The notes beneath the pieces are model-generated. The model made no database searches. It saw nothing but the letters and a program-made list of their open reading frames with translations, and was not told where the DNA came from. Made by a program: the position numbers and the translations under genes. Shown here piece by piece: positions 48,093 to 56,959 of a stretch of DNA of 64,000 nt (within the stretch, counting starts at the first letter, position 1; the number at the start of each line of letters is the position of its first letter). Source of the DNA: Psychrobacter sp. FDAARGOS_221 (GTDB lineage Bacteria > Pseudomonadota > Gammaproteobacteria > Pseudomonadales > Moraxellaceae); assembly GCF_002313155.2 (NCBI RefSeq), contig NZ_NWFK02000001.1, positions 2,232,001 to 2,296,000 on the forward strand. Reading direction: 5' to 3'.

Positions 48093-49502
48093 ATGACGAT
48101 GACCCCATATGAATGCCAAGCCTGCGGATGGACGTATCCGCCCCAATCTGATTCACAGCCTGACTCGCAAGCTAATTCGCAAATTGAAACCCAAATCGTG
48201 CCTTTTGAGGATTTACCAAGTGACTTTAGTTGTCCGCTATGTGGCGTAGATAAAACAGGGTTTGCTCCAGTTGAAAGCTCGCAAGTACATCATAACTCCA
48301 ATCAGCAAACACGTACCGATGATGTGGTCATCATTGGTGCAGGTTTAGCGGGCTGGGCAGTAGCGGATGCACTGCGAGCCAAAGACGAGACAGTAGGCAT
48401 CACCTTAATTACTGCAGACAGTGGCGATCGCTATCACAAGCCGATGTTGTCTGCGGCATTTAGTCAGAATAAAACCGCCAGTGACTTAATCAGAGCTACC
48501 GGAGAAGAGGCCAGTGAAAAAGCCAATATCAGCCTATTATCACAGACCAAAGTACAGGCCATTGATGGTGAAAATAAAATAGTAAAAACCGATAAAGGGG
48601 AAGTGGCTTACGGTAATCTTGTGCTTGCAATGGGCGCAACTCCAGCTATTCCGCCGTGCTTTAAACAGTTACCTGAGCAAGATATTTGGCATATCAACGA
48701 CATTGATAGCTTTCATAATATTCAGCAAGCGCTTTCTAAAAGTGATGCGCAAGAAAATGCCAAACATATTGCCGTTATCGGTGCAGGTATGGTCGGTACT
48801 GAGATTGCTGAGGATTTGACCAAAGCAGGGCACAAGGTGACCTTGCTGGACATGAATGATGCGCCGTTAGCGATGATGTTGCCATCACTTGCAACCGATA
48901 AGATTAAAGACGCACTAGATTCGCAAGGTATTAAGTTTCTAGGTCGCAGTCGAGTCGATGCGGTAGAGCAGAACTCAGAGGGCGGTTATACACTAACCGT
49001 GGCTCATTGTGATAATACTGATAAGCAAGAAATTAGCGTCGATCATGTATTAATCAGTACCGGCCTAAAGGTTGACCCAACGCTTCCAACTACAGCAGGT
49101 ATTAATACGGATGCCGCTTTAGGCATTGCTGTCGATGAAAGTAGCCTGCAAACCCAAGTGGCACATATTTATGCCATAGGTGATTGTATGTCTATCGGTG
49201 AGATGGCTTGCCGCTATGTGGCGCCACTTCGTGCTCAAGCGGCGAGTATAGCCGATCATATCTTAGGTCAAAATAATCCTGATTATGAGCATCAAGCCTA
49301 TCAACACAAACCGCCAATGATACGCCTGAAAAACAAATCTATTTCGGTGAGTGCCACAGGTACGCCTAGAGCAGATGAGTCGCACGGTAAGTGGCGAGTA
49401 AAAGATGAGTCTGAAACTGAAACGCTACGCACATTAGAGCTAGAGCAGGTGAGTGAGGCGGGTGAGGTAGTCGCAACTGCCACGCTTAAAATGCCCGTTT
49501 AG
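48093..49502 (+). CDS. Rubredoxin fused to rubredoxin reductase-like FAD/NAD oxidoreductase
   Basis: A 469-residue two-domain protein. The N terminus is a rubredoxin with iron ligands C8/C11 (CQACG) and C47/C50 (CPLCG), and the EDLPSDFSCPLCG stretch is nearly canonical. From about 76, a pyridine-nucleotide disulfide-type oxidoreductase has GAGLAG (82-87), a second NAD site (GAGMVGTEIAEDL) and an FAD-binding GDCMSIGE motif. AlkT-type reductases deliver electrons from NADH to rubredoxin; here both parts are in one chain. The loop between the two Cys pairs is a tetrapeptide repeat (QSDS, QPDS, QANS, QIET) coded by a 12-bp array. An AlkB lies about 9 kb downstream. It has a GGACG ribosome-binding site. 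Confidence 0.85.
   Translation: MTMTPYECQACGWTYPPQSDSQPDSQANSQIETQIVPFEDLPSDFSCPLCGVDKTGFAPVESSQVHHNSNQQTRTDDVVIIGAGLAGWAVADALRAKDETVGITLITADSGDRYHKPMLSAAFSQNKTASDLIRATGEEASEKANISLLSQTKVQAIDGENKIVKTDKGEVAYGNLVLAMGATPAIPPCFKQLPEQDIWHINDIDSFHNIQQALSKSDAQENAKHIAVIGAGMVGTEIAEDLTKAGHKVTLLDMNDAPLAMMLPSLATDKIKDALDSQGIKFLGRSRVDAVEQNSEGGYTLTVAHCDNTDKQEISVDHVLISTGLKVDPTLPTTAGINTDAALGIAVDESSLQTQVAHIYAIGDCMSIGEMACRYVAPLRAQAASIADHILGQNNPDYEHQAYQHKPPMIRLKNKSISVSATGTPRADESHGKWRVKDESETETLRTLELEQVSEAGEVVATATLKMPV
48144..48191 (+). repeat. 12-bp tandem array in the rubredoxin loop
   Basis: Four in-frame 12-bp units: CAATCTGATTCA, CAGCCTGACTCG, CAAGCTAATTCG, CAAATTGAAACC. They encode the polar loop between the two iron-binding Cys pairs. 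Confidence 0.8.
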
Positions 49503-49534
49503 TGCAGCGTTAAAATATACTTGAGGTCTTAACT

Positions 49535-50275
49535 ATGGATGATGCGAAGACGAGGCAAAACCTATATAGAATCGCAGTACAATGTTTTAGAAACCCTGCT
49601 GATCAAGATTATATTCATGCCAGACTGGCTTATCAAAATAACTTAATACAGCAGTTTCTATGGTCTTCTTTACATTGCCTTGAGAAATATACAAAATGCA
49701 TATTAGTTGCTAATGGGATATCAGCTAAAGACTTTGGTCATGTGATAAACCCTGCAATAGATTTGTTTGAAGAAAAAGAAAGTTTAAGTCTTAATTTATC
49801 AGTTGATGTTAGAAAGTTTAACGAAGATTTAGAGCTAGCTAGATATAGATATATAACTGTAAGCAATATATCAAAAGGCAGTGACATCTTACTTTTGGAT
49901 AAAGCTGTCCATGAAATTAGATGGTATTGCCAGCAATTTAGTTCTAATAAAGAAGATAGAAAGCCACAGATCTTAGAGCTAGCTGATAAAAATGGTGAGG
50001 CTGAAATAAAGAATATTGAGAGGATAAGTTTAAACGGTGGTGTTTTAGAAAGCATCTTAAATGATAAGAAACATCCAGCACGTAAGGCTTTAATATACCA
50101 AAATGCATTTTTTTCAACGAGAAAAAGATCTACGGTTTCAATAAACAAAAGTATTACAGCTTATAATTCGGTATTCTTTGAAAATCCTGACTTGTTCCAG
50201 CTAGCTGAGGGGTATATTCGTATAGAGAAAGAGGTTAAACGGGCTTATAAGGATAAATTTGGTTTACCAAACTAA
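49535..50275 (+). CDS. HEPN-like domain protein, A+T rich
   Basis: A 246-residue protein with an all-helical N-terminal region (about 18-115) whose pattern QFLWSSLHCLEKYTKCILVANGISAKDFGHVI is that of the HEPN fold (recognised in parts), but the RX4-6H RNase motif of toxic HEPNs is not evident. The C-terminal half (about 150-246) is basic and unassigned. Codon choice differs from neighbours: many AGA, ATA and TTA codons and lower G+C, which suggests recent acquisition. It is alone: no nucleotidyltransferase (MNT) partner is adjacent. The stop precedes the bidirectional terminator at 50294-50323. Confidence 0.6.
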   Translation: MDDAKTRQNLYRIAVQCFRNPADQDYIHARLAYQNNLIQQFLWSSLHCLEKYTKCILVANGISAKDFGHVINPAIDLFEEKESLSLNLSVDVRKFNEDLELARYRYITVSNISKGSDILLLDKAVHEIRWYCQQFSSNKEDRKPQILELADKNGEAEIKNIERISLNGGVLESILNDKKHPARKALIYQNAFFSTRKRSTVSINKSITAYNSVFFENPDLFQLAEGYIRIEKEVKRAYKDKFGLPN

Positions 50276-50293
50276 TTTATAATAGTCCAAACA

Positions 50294-50323
50294 AAAAAAC
50301 CCAGCAATGAGCTGGGTTTTTTT
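50294..50323. terminator. Bidirectional intrinsic terminator
   Basis: AAAAAAACCCAGC pairs perfectly with GCTGGGTTTTTTT around AATGA; ends the HEPN gene (+) and the Sel1 gene (-). Confidence 0.9.
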
Positions 50324-50363
50324 ATTGACCAATGAACTGGCCCAATACTGCTTTAGTACAATA

Positions 50364-50945
50364 CTATTTAGTTTGGAACCAGCTGTCTGCTTGACTGCGT
50401 GCAGCAGCAACATCAGAGCTTGATAGGTTTAATGCCAATTGACCAATTTTACCACGTGCTTTGTTACGCACTTGCTCGTTTAGCATGCCATCACGTGCTG
50501 ATAGGTCATACCATTTGTAGGCGTCAACCAGCTTACGTTGCTTCTCGTCAATTAGAGCTAGTGTATAGCTGGCACGGTTATCACCACGCTTAGCAGCACG
50601 TTCTAACCAGTAACGTGCTTGTTGTTCGTTCACAGCAACACCTTCACCGCGGGCATACATGATGCCTAGGTTTAGCTGAGCAGGGGTTACGTTTTGGTTC
50701 GCAGCGCGGGTATACCACTCGATTGCTTTTAATGAGTTCTTAGCAACACCGATACCTTTTTGGTAGCGTTTTGCTAGATAAAACTGAGCATGGTCGTTGC
50801 CTTGGCTAGCTTGAGCAGTTAGGTTACTGATGCTCATTTGCTCAAAGCGAGAAGAGTCTAACGGAACGTTTGCGACTAATTCAGCTTGCGCGATGCCTGC
50901 TGTGCAAAAGAAAGCGGTGAATAACGTGGCTTTTAGTAGTTTCAT
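50364..50945 (-). CDS. Exported Sel1-repeat (TPR-like) protein
   Basis: A 193-residue protein with a Sec signal peptide (KLLKATLFTAFFCTAGIAQA) cleaved after about residue 20, and Sel1 repeats from about 45: AQFYLAKRYQKGIGV, AQLNLGIMYARGEGVAV and ASYTLALIDEKQRK give three repeats. Such proteins bind other proteins in the periplasm. Start at 50945 is chosen because the preceding codons of a longer frame (to 50990) would place extra residues before a clean signal peptide, and GGATA precedes this ATG. Partner unknown. Confidence 0.8.
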   Translation of the reverse strand: MKLLKATLFTAFFCTAGIAQAELVANVPLDSSRFEQMSISNLTAQASQGNDHAQFYLAKRYQKGIGVAKNSLKAIEWYTRAANQNVTPAQLNLGIMYARGEGVAVNEQQARYWLERAAKRGDNRASYTLALIDEKQRKLVDAYKWYDLSARDGMLNEQVRNKARGKIGQLALNLSSSDVAAARSQADSWFQTK

Positions 50946-51287
50946 AACGGGTATATCCAAAAAATTGAAGGTATTTAAATCCAATAACATCTAATTATAG
51001 TGCGTAATTTTAGTGCGCATCACTAAGGTGTTAAGCATCTATAATTAGGGTGTAAATCTCTATAAATACAAGTAGTAACGAAGCCTAAAACAAGCCAAAT
51101 TAACGAGTGGCTTCAACGCTAAAATGGTATAGCTAATAAACAAATTTAATAATTAATTCTTAATAGGGTTTGCACTAGCGGTAACAGACCGCCTACAAGA
51201 TTTACATAGCTTAACACCCCATATGACGAAATTCAAACAGTCTGACCCATAAATAGGAACAGAAGATTGCCTTTATCAGTCAAAACC

Positions 51288-51342
51288 GTTAGCCATTTGT
51301 AACAAAGTAAGACGGGTAAGTGTTGGGTAACAAATGGCTAAC
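51288..51342 (-). terminator. 13-bp inverted repeat, possible metW terminator
   Basis: GTTAGCCATTTGT (51288-51300) is perfectly inverted by ACAAATGGCTAAC (51330-51342) around a 29-nt loop, with TTTT after the stem on the minus strand. The long loop makes a terminator uncertain; a small mobile-element remnant is an alternative. Confidence 0.5.
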
Positions 51343-51425
51343 CCTAGCGACACTTTGCTCAGATCTGTCGTCATCAAAGTCAATATCAGATTGACGGGTT
51401 ATTTACTCTGATTTAACTAACTCAT

Positions 51426-51472
51426 TCAGTTTAATTGAGCAGTCAGTTTAATTCATCCAGCTGGTTTATTTA
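51426..51472. repeat. 17-18-bp direct repeats after metW
   Basis: TCAGTTTAATTGAGCAG (51426-51442) and TCAGTTTAATTCATCCAG (51443-51460), with a diverged third unit, directly downstream of the metW stop (minus strand). Confidence 0.7.
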
Positions 51473-51473
51473 A

Positions 51474-52109
51474 TTAAGCGTTTGCTTTAGTCACTCGGTA
51501 AATAGCAACATCAGCCAATAAGTTGGGTGCTTTTTTAACCACTTTACTGATTAACTGAGAGCGTTTGCTAGAGCCAAAGCCTGGGCCAAACCCTGAATCT
51601 GTTACCGCATAACGGTTGATGATTTCAATACCGTTATCAGCGCATAGTTTCTCAAAGTCTTTAAAGGTACACAGATGAATGTTTGGCGTGTTGTACCATT
51701 GATAAGGCAGCGCTTCAGAGACAGGCATCAGTCCCTTTAATCCTAAGTGTAATCGGTTTTGCCAATGGGCGAAGTTTGGGAAGGTAATCACTGCCTCTCT
51801 AGCAACACGCAGCATATCTAGCAAAAGCGTATCCGGTGATTTGACCGCCTGCAGGGCACGTGCCATCACCACGGTATCAAAGCTATCATCTGCAAATCGA
51901 GCTAGACCGTCATTTAAGTCCTGCTCAACAATATTCAGGCCTTTGGCGATCGCCTCATTAATCTTATCTTCATCAAGCTCAAGGCCATAGCCAGTCACGC
52001 CAAGGGTTTGCTGCATGTGCTCAAGTAAAGAGCCATCACCACAACCTAAATCGAGCACACGAGAATGCGGTTTGATCCAGCGTTTGGCAAGTTCATGATC
52101 TATTCTCAT
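51474..52109 (-). CDS. metW: Methionine biosynthesis protein MetW
   Basis: A 211-residue SAM-dependent methyltransferase-fold protein. The motif [14 protein letters not shown] lies at about 20-33 and the later [20 protein letters not shown] region is MetW specific. It is coupled to metX by a 4-bp start/stop overlap (ATGA), and metX-metW pairs are known to act together: MetW is reported to affect MetX acyltransferase activity in some bacteria. Reaction of MetW itself is not settled. Confidence 0.9.
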   Translation of the reverse strand: MRIDHELAKRWIKPHSRVLDLGCGDGSLLEHMQQTLGVTGYGLELDEDKINEAIAKGLNIVEQDLNDGLARFADDSFDTVVMARALQAVKSPDTLLLDMLRVAREAVITFPNFAHWQNRLHLGLKGLMPVSEALPYQWYNTPNIHLCTFKDFEKLCADNGIEIINRYAVTDSGFGPGFGSSKRSQLISKVVKKAPNLLADVAIYRVTKANA

Positions 52110-53350
52110 GCTAAGCGCTCCTTAGTATTATTGGCTTTCAGTTGCTGTTTGTTGTCTAAAAACGGGGCGTTTAAGAACCCTTTTACCGCGCCCATATAGC
52201 GTGGGATATCAAATAAGAACGAGTCATGACCGTGAGGGGCATCGACATTGACATAGCTAACCGGCTTGTCATTGGCCATCAAAGCATCAACAATCTCTTC
52301 TGAGCGCGCCGGAGCAAAGCGCCAATCTGTGGTAAACGACACAATCAGATACTGGCACTGGGTGTGTTTAAGGGTTTGTTTTAATGCGTCTAAGTCTGAC
52401 AAACTGTCGTCATCGACATAACCACGAGTCGGGTCAAAGTAATCGAGTGCTTTGGTCATCAATAAGTAAGTATTGGCATCAAAGTTTTTACTGAAGCGCT
52501 CACCTTGATAACGCAGATAGCTTTCGACCTGAAACTCAACATCATAGCCATACATAAAGCGACCCGACTTTAAGTCACGGCCGAATTTAGACTTCATCGC
52601 TTCTTCAGTGAGGTAAGTGATATGCCCAACCATACGCGCCAGAATCAAACCACGGCGAGGGTAAGTACCTGCTTCTAGATAGCGACCTTTATTAAAGTCA
52701 GGATCAGATAAGATGGATTGACGAGCGACCTCGTTAAAGGCAATATTTTGCGCCGATAGTTTCGGTGTACTGGCAATAATCACACAACGTTTTAAGCGGT
52801 CCGGATAATCGACCGACCACTGTAGTGCTTGCATGCCGCCCATAGAGCCACCAACGATGGCGTGCCAGACATCAATACCCAAGCGATCAGACAGCATGGC
52901 CTGGGTTTTCACCCAGTCTTTAATGGTAATCAGCGGAAAGTCGGGGCCGTAAGGTTTGCCAGGTTCACCTTCACTGCTACTATCAGGGATAGGTGTGGTC
53001 GGTCCTGTTGAGCCGTGACAGCTGCCAATATTGTTGAGACAAACCACAAAATAACGATTGGTATCAATCGCTTTATTAGGGCCAATCATATTGTCCCACC
53101 AGCCTGGCTTTTTATCATCCTCACTGTGCCAGCCTGCGGCATGATGACTACCAGATAAGGCATGGCAAATTAAAACCGCATTGGATTTGTCTGCGTTGAG
53201 TGTGCCATAAGTTTCATACACCAAATCAAACTCAGGCAGTACCCGGTTGCATTCTAATGTTAATGGGGTATCAAAATGCATCGTCTGCGGGGTAACAATG
53301 CCCACAGAGTTGGCGAATTTTGGATCTGTCGTGGTCGCTTGGATACTCAA
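52106..53350 (-). CDS. metX: Homoserine O-acyltransferase MetX
   Basis: An alpha/beta-hydrolase-fold acyltransferase, 414 residues, that activates homoserine in methionine synthesis. Nucleophile S169 lies in [12 protein letters not shown], with [12 protein letters not shown] near the C terminus supplying the His, and [13 protein letters not shown] at 62-74 is typical. MetX enzymes use acetyl-CoA or succinyl-CoA; many with adjacent metW are succinyltransferases, which I cannot decide from this sequence. It is followed by metW with overlap. The ATG is preceded by TGAGG. Upstream 377 bp are shared with divergent hemH. Confidence 0.92.
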   Translation of the reverse strand: MSIQATTTDPKFANSVGIVTPQTMHFDTPLTLECNRVLPEFDLVYETYGTLNADKSNAVLICHALSGSHHAAGWHSEDDKKPGWWDNMIGPNKAIDTNRYFVVCLNNIGSCHGSTGPTTPIPDSSSEGEPGKPYGPDFPLITIKDWVKTQAMLSDRLGIDVWHAIVGGSMGGMQALQWSVDYPDRLKRCVIIASTPKLSAQNIAFNEVARQSILSDPDFNKGRYLEAGTYPRRGLILARMVGHITYLTEEAMKSKFGRDLKSGRFMYGYDVEFQVESYLRYQGERFSKNFDANTYLLMTKALDYFDPTRGYVDDDSLSDLDALKQTLKHTQCQYLIVSFTTDWRFAPARSEEIVDALMANDKPVSYVNVDAPHGHDSFLFDIPRYMGAVKGFLNAPFLDNKQQLKANNTKERLA

Positions 53351-53727
53351 AATTACCTCAATAATGATATTAAATTAGAAAAATGATGACAGGCTAGATG
53401 TTGGTTGGTACTGATGGTTGTAATAAGTGTCACTGCTTTTGGCAGACAGCTTTCAGTATTGTAGGCTTATGCACGGTTAACTACAACTTGCTTGTTGTTG
53501 CATGACGCCACTAACTGCTACACTGAGCAATTACACTGACTTTGACCTATTGATGTCTGTGCTCACAAACAGTGCAGTCAGGTTCGATATTGTTTTTGAT
53601 ATCATTTTCAAAATCATTGAAATCAATAACAGCGGTCAAAAATCATATAATATATTGATTATAAACCTTATTATCAGATGATTAAACTGATAAAGCCAAC
53701 GCTATTTTTTAGGATAACTCTTTTGCT
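53351..53727. promoter_or_regulatory. Shared promoter region of divergent metX and hemH
   Basis: 377 bp with no ORF. A consensus TATAAT (53646-53651) and TTGATT/ATAAAC-type hexamers lie 60-80 bp before hemH. A+T-rich palindromic tracts around 53594-53640 could host regulator sites; I could not match a Fur or MetJ operator with confidence. Confidence 0.45.
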
Positions 53728-54747
53728 ATGAAACCAAATCATCCCCCTCGTATTGCTGTTTTGTTGGTTAATTTGGGGACACCAGATGAGCCGACAGCGC
53801 CTGCGGTTCGCCGTTATTTAAAGCAGTTTTTATCCGACCCCAGAGTGATAGAGATTCCACAGTTTTTGTGGGCCATTATCCTTAATCTTTTTGTGCTACC
53901 CAGTCGACCGAAGCGTGTGGCAGAAGCCTATGCCAGTGTTTGGGAAGGTGATTCTCCGATTCGTAGAATTTTAAAAGAGCAAGTGGCTCTATTACAGCAG
54001 CGTTTTGATAGTGAGGACACGCCTTTTGACATATCGGTACATCCTGCCATGACCTATGGCAACCCAGGTATTCCGGATGTGATGGATAAGCTGCGCAGTG
54101 AGGGGGTCGAGCACTTTGTTATCCTGCCATTATTCCCTCAGTATTCAGCAACCTCTGGCGGTGCGGTTTATGACGCGGTCACTAAGTGGTCGCTACAGCA
54201 GCGTAACCTGCCAAATTTAACCATTGTTAAAGACTACTTTGCGCATCCACTTTATATTAAGGCATTGGCTGATTCAATTAGACGCTTTCAATCAGAGCAT
54301 GGCAAGCCAGATAAGCTGATGTTTAGCTTCCATGGTATTCCACAGCCTTATGCTGATAAAGGCGATCCTTATCCTAAGCGCTGTAAATGTACTGCTGCGC
54401 AAGTGGCTCAGGAGTTGGGTCTTAACGATGACGAATGGATAATTAGCTTCCAGTCGCGCTTTGGTAAGCAAGAGTGGGTTAAGCCTTACACCGATGTGAC
54501 GTTAGAGGAGTGGGGTAAGTCAGGTGTGCGCTCGGTACAGGTAGTGAGCCCTGCATTCTCGGCAGACTGTCTAGAGACGTTAGAAGAGCTGGCGATGGAA
54601 AACCGAGACAACTTCTTAAATGCTGGCGGCCAAGAGTATCACTATATCCCAGCCCTCAATACCGATGAGGGGCACATTGATATGATGGAAGCGTTGGCTA
54701 AGCCTTTGGTTGCAGGTTGGGCAGGTACACTAGATGGTTGGGTTTAA
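53728..54747 (+). CDS. hemH: Ferrochelatase
   Basis: HemH inserts ferrous iron into protoporphyrin IX as the last haem step; it is soluble or loosely membrane bound. The 339-residue protein has NLGTPD at 15-20, a metal-site H202 in [26 protein letters not shown], and [14 protein letters not shown]. Length is typical. Start ATG 53728 gives the usual N terminus. It is monocistronic, with a terminator at 54826-54858. Convergent with a small acidic gene and ferritin, so iron genes meet here. Confidence 0.94.
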   Translation: MKPNHPPRIAVLLVNLGTPDEPTAPAVRRYLKQFLSDPRVIEIPQFLWAIILNLFVLPSRPKRVAEAYASVWEGDSPIRRILKEQVALLQQRFDSEDTPFDISVHPAMTYGNPGIPDVMDKLRSEGVEHFVILPLFPQYSATSGGAVYDAVTKWSLQQRNLPNLTIVKDYFAHPLYIKALADSIRRFQSEHGKPDKLMFSFHGIPQPYADKGDPYPKRCKCTAAQVAQELGLNDDEWIISFQSRFGKQEWVKPYTDVTLEEWGKSGVRSVQVVSPAFSADCLETLEELAMENRDNFLNAGGQEYHYIPALNTDEGHIDMMEALAKPLVAGWAGTLDGWV

Positions 54748-54825
54748 TCTGGTATTACGAACTGTACTACTAAACTGCACTTCTTAAAAGTTAAACAGAT
54801 AGCGTTATTAATCTTTAAGCCAATA

Positions 54826-54858
54826 AAAAGCACCGCCAAATTCATTGGCGGTGCTTTT
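54826..54858. terminator. Intrinsic terminator of hemH
   Basis: AAAAGCACCGCCAA pairs perfectly with TTGGCGGTGCTTTT around ATTCA, with A/T runs on both sides. Confidence 0.88.
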
Positions 54859-54926
54859 CATATACAGTCTATTATTTAATCTAGCGGGCTAGCTTGGTTG
54901 TCTAACTCTAACATCTAAAATCTGAC

Positions 54927-54947
54927 ATTTAGCATTTAGCATTTAGC
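54927..54947. repeat. Three perfect 7-bp tandem repeats
   Basis: ATTTAGC repeated exactly three times at 54927, 54934 and 54941, just after the stop codon of the small acidic gene (54954, minus strand). Confidence 0.9.
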
Positions 54948-54953
54948 ATCAAA

Positions 54954-55175
54954 TTATTCGTCATCGAAGCTTTGATTGACTGCATCTTCATCAGCGATAT
55001 CGCCGATGCTAGGATAGTCTTTATCATCAAGCGCTTCGTCTACCAATATCTCATCGATACGTGATTCGTCTATATTTTGACGCTGCATAGGGGTCAAGCC
55101 CTGTTGCAGACTTTCAGCTTCTTCTTGTTCAAGCATTGAGTCAAGATCAATGGCATTATCTAATGGGTCTTTCAT
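54954..55175 (-). CDS. Small acidic protein of unknown function
   Basis: A 73-residue protein, highly acidic with about one third Asp/Glu, and no recognised domain: helix-prone near the start (DLDSMLEQEEAESLQQGL) and DESRIDEILVDEALDD later. AGGAG precedes the ATG. It lies just downstream of the ferritin gene on the same strand with an 87-bp spacer and may share its transcript. A role in iron handling is only suggested by location. Confidence in the gene is good because of the ribosome-binding site and compact context. Confidence 0.62.
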   Translation of the reverse strand: MKDPLDNAIDLDSMLEQEEAESLQQGLTPMQRQNIDESRIDEILVDEALDDKDYPSIGDIADEDAVNQSFDDE

Positions 55176-55262
55176 TGTCTACTCCTTGAGACTGAACTTG
55201 AGAAAGGGTTAGCTGTCTTCTTAATCGCTAGCTGGCTAGTATTGTTCGCTATTATCGCTAAC

Positions 55263-55805
55263 TTATAGATTTTGCTCACGTGGCAGCTCAGCTTCCTGAG
55301 GGGCATTGGCCATATCGCGGTCCAGTGAGTAGAAGTTAGCGTTGTTGTCTTTGCTTTCTGAAGCTAATGCAAACTTATCACGTAGCTCATCAATCAAGGC
55401 TTCTTCTTCGATTTGCTCTTTAACGAACCATTGTAGGAAGTTAAATGTTGGCCAATCACGCTCATCTAGCGCTTTATCAACTAACGCATAAATCTTTTTC
55501 GAGTTATCCAGCTCATGCTGCCACACATCTTCAATACACGACTTTAAGTCGGTTGGATTGTCTTGTGGTGCAGGGATGGCGCCAATTTTAGCTTCGCCGC
55601 CACGAGTTTGGATATATTCTAAGAATTTAAACATGTGCTGACGCTCTTCTTCAGAATGCTTATAGAAGAATTCTGCAATACCAGCATAGTTGTTTGAATC
55701 TGCCCAAATACCAAGCGCTAAATAGGCTTGTGCCTGCGCTGCTTCATTGTTCATTTGTTCGTTTAGTGCAGATTCCATACTGTCTGAAAGACGCTTGTCA
55801 CTCAT
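55263..55805 (-). CDS. ftnA: Bacterial non-haem ferritin
   Basis: An iron-storage four-helix protein of 180 residues. By alignment to E. coli FtnA, ferroxidase ligands are kept: E17-type in NEAAQAQAY, the Glu and His in HSEEERQHM, and the QIEEE segment; the Tyr near the center is also present. LQWFVKEQIEEEALI is family typical. A 15-residue tail rich in Gln, Glu and Asp follows the last helix. GAGGATAAT precedes the ATG. It is monocistronic or co-transcribed with the small acidic gene. Confidence 0.9.
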   Translation of the reverse strand: MSDKRLSDSMESALNEQMNNEAAQAQAYLALGIWADSNNYAGIAEFFYKHSEEERQHMFKFLEYIQTRGGEAKIGAIPAPQDNPTDLKSCIEDVWQHELDNSKKIYALVDKALDERDWPTFNFLQWFVKEQIEEEALIDELRDKFALASESKDNNANFYSLDRDMANAPQEAELPREQNL

Positions 55806-56161
55806 AATATTATCCTCAATTTATTTAATGATCGTTGTTAACGGTTGATTAAAATGAATGTGGTTAATTTTTTTTATTATAAAAGTACGGGGTTTGAAGC
55901 TATCAAAAACAATACTTTTGGTCAGTTAATCAGTTAACTAAATTACTAACTAAATAATTACTGGCTAATTAATAACAACTGAATAATTAAATTATAAACA
56001 CGGATTTAAAGTTTATCGGTAAGGCTTCAGTTATGTGTTGTGCAGGTTATGTTAGAGACGTTAAGAGTTGTAACTTATATGCGTTTGCTACGACCAATAA
56101 AAAAGCCGGCACAGTGCCGACTTATATTGAATATTTTTTTAAATAGCTTGTTGAACGGATG
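55806..56161. other. Ferritin upstream region
   Basis: 356 bp. It contains many TTAACTAA-type low-complexity runs (55920-55999) that should include the ferritin promoter, and the SDR terminator at 56099-56122. No clear Fur box. Confidence 0.45.
56099..56122 (-). terminator. Intrinsic terminator of the SDR gene
   Basis: On the minus strand AAGTCGGCA pairs with TGCCGGCTT (one G-T pair) around CTG, followed by T6. Confidence 0.82.
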
Positions 56162-56959
56162 CTAGGCACCGACCATTTTATTAACCCAGCGTACCATAGA
56201 AGCACTTGGCGAAATTTGTGCCAGTGCATTAAATACTTTCGCAGGGATACCTACTGAATAGTGAGTTTTGGTCAGCTTTTTATTAGGCGCAACTGATAGT
56301 TTGTAAAGCAATTTGCCCACATCGTCAGCGGTTAGGTTTAAGCCCAAGCGATCAATACTGGTCACGCTCACACCTTTAGTCATATCGGTTTGTACCCAAA
56401 GTGGCATCACATCGACCACTTTAATGCCTTTTGGTTCAAATTCGATATTCAATGCTTCTGTTAAGCCGCGAACAAAGAATTTACTGGCAGAGTAGGGTGC
56501 AATTTCAGGTTGACCATAAATGGCAGAGGCAGATGAGAGGTTGATGATCTTCTCATAACTTTGACCTGTCATTTGGCTACCGACTTTATGACAGCCGGTC
56601 AGTACGCCTTTACAGTTGATATCGACCAACTTTAATTGCGCATCTAGGTTGGTATCAGGCAAATCACCGGTCACCAAGATACCCGCGTTGTTGATTAAGA
56701 CATCAATACTACCAAATTTTTCATTCATTAATTCAATAGCGGCGTCCCAGTCTTCAGGGAGAGTGACGTCCAAATTGCCGTGGGCTATTGAGTTTGATTT
56801 AATGGCCTTTTTAAAGGCTTTATCGTTTAGAGCAGTTTCAAGTTGTTCCACATCGATATCGAATAGGCCAACATTATGACCTTTGGCGGCCAGTTTTTTT
56901 GCGGTAGTTAAGCCAATGCCACGAGAGGCACCGGTAATTAGAATTGAAAGAGGGGTCAT
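56162..56959 (-). CDS. Short-chain dehydrogenase/reductase
   Basis: A 265-residue SDR with Rossmann TGASRGIG at 9-16, NNAG (90-93), active-site Ser in INLSSASAIYGQ and YSASK with Y156 and K160. Asp at the end of strand 2 (LFDID) favours NAD(H). The C-terminal NKMVGA and an amphipathic segment after residue 230 are like DUF-type SDRs that act on lipid or alcohol substrates; no substrate can be fixed. It is monocistronic with its own terminator. Confidence 0.85.
   Translation of the reverse strand: MTPLSILITGASRGIGLTTAKKLAAKGHNVGLFDIDVEQLETALNDKAFKKAIKSNSIAHGNLDVTLPEDWDAAIELMNEKFGSIDVLINNAGILVTGDLPDTNLDAQLKLVDINCKGVLTGCHKVGSQMTGQSYEKIINLSSASAIYGQPEIAPYSASKFFVRGLTEALNIEFEPKGIKVVDVMPLWVQTDMTKGVSVTSIDRLGLNLTADDVGKLLYKLSVAPNKKLTKTHYSVGIPAKVFNALAQISPSASMVRWVNKMVGA

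Larger units (their letters stand above)
50946..51473. other. Intergenic region between Sel1 gene and metW
   Basis: 528 bp without an ORF. It contains CTAATTATAG (50991-51000) inverted by CTATAATTAG (51039-51048), a 13-bp inverted repeat at 51288-51342 and TCAGTTTAATT direct repeats at 51426 and 51443. No RNA gene is recognised. Confidence 0.5.
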
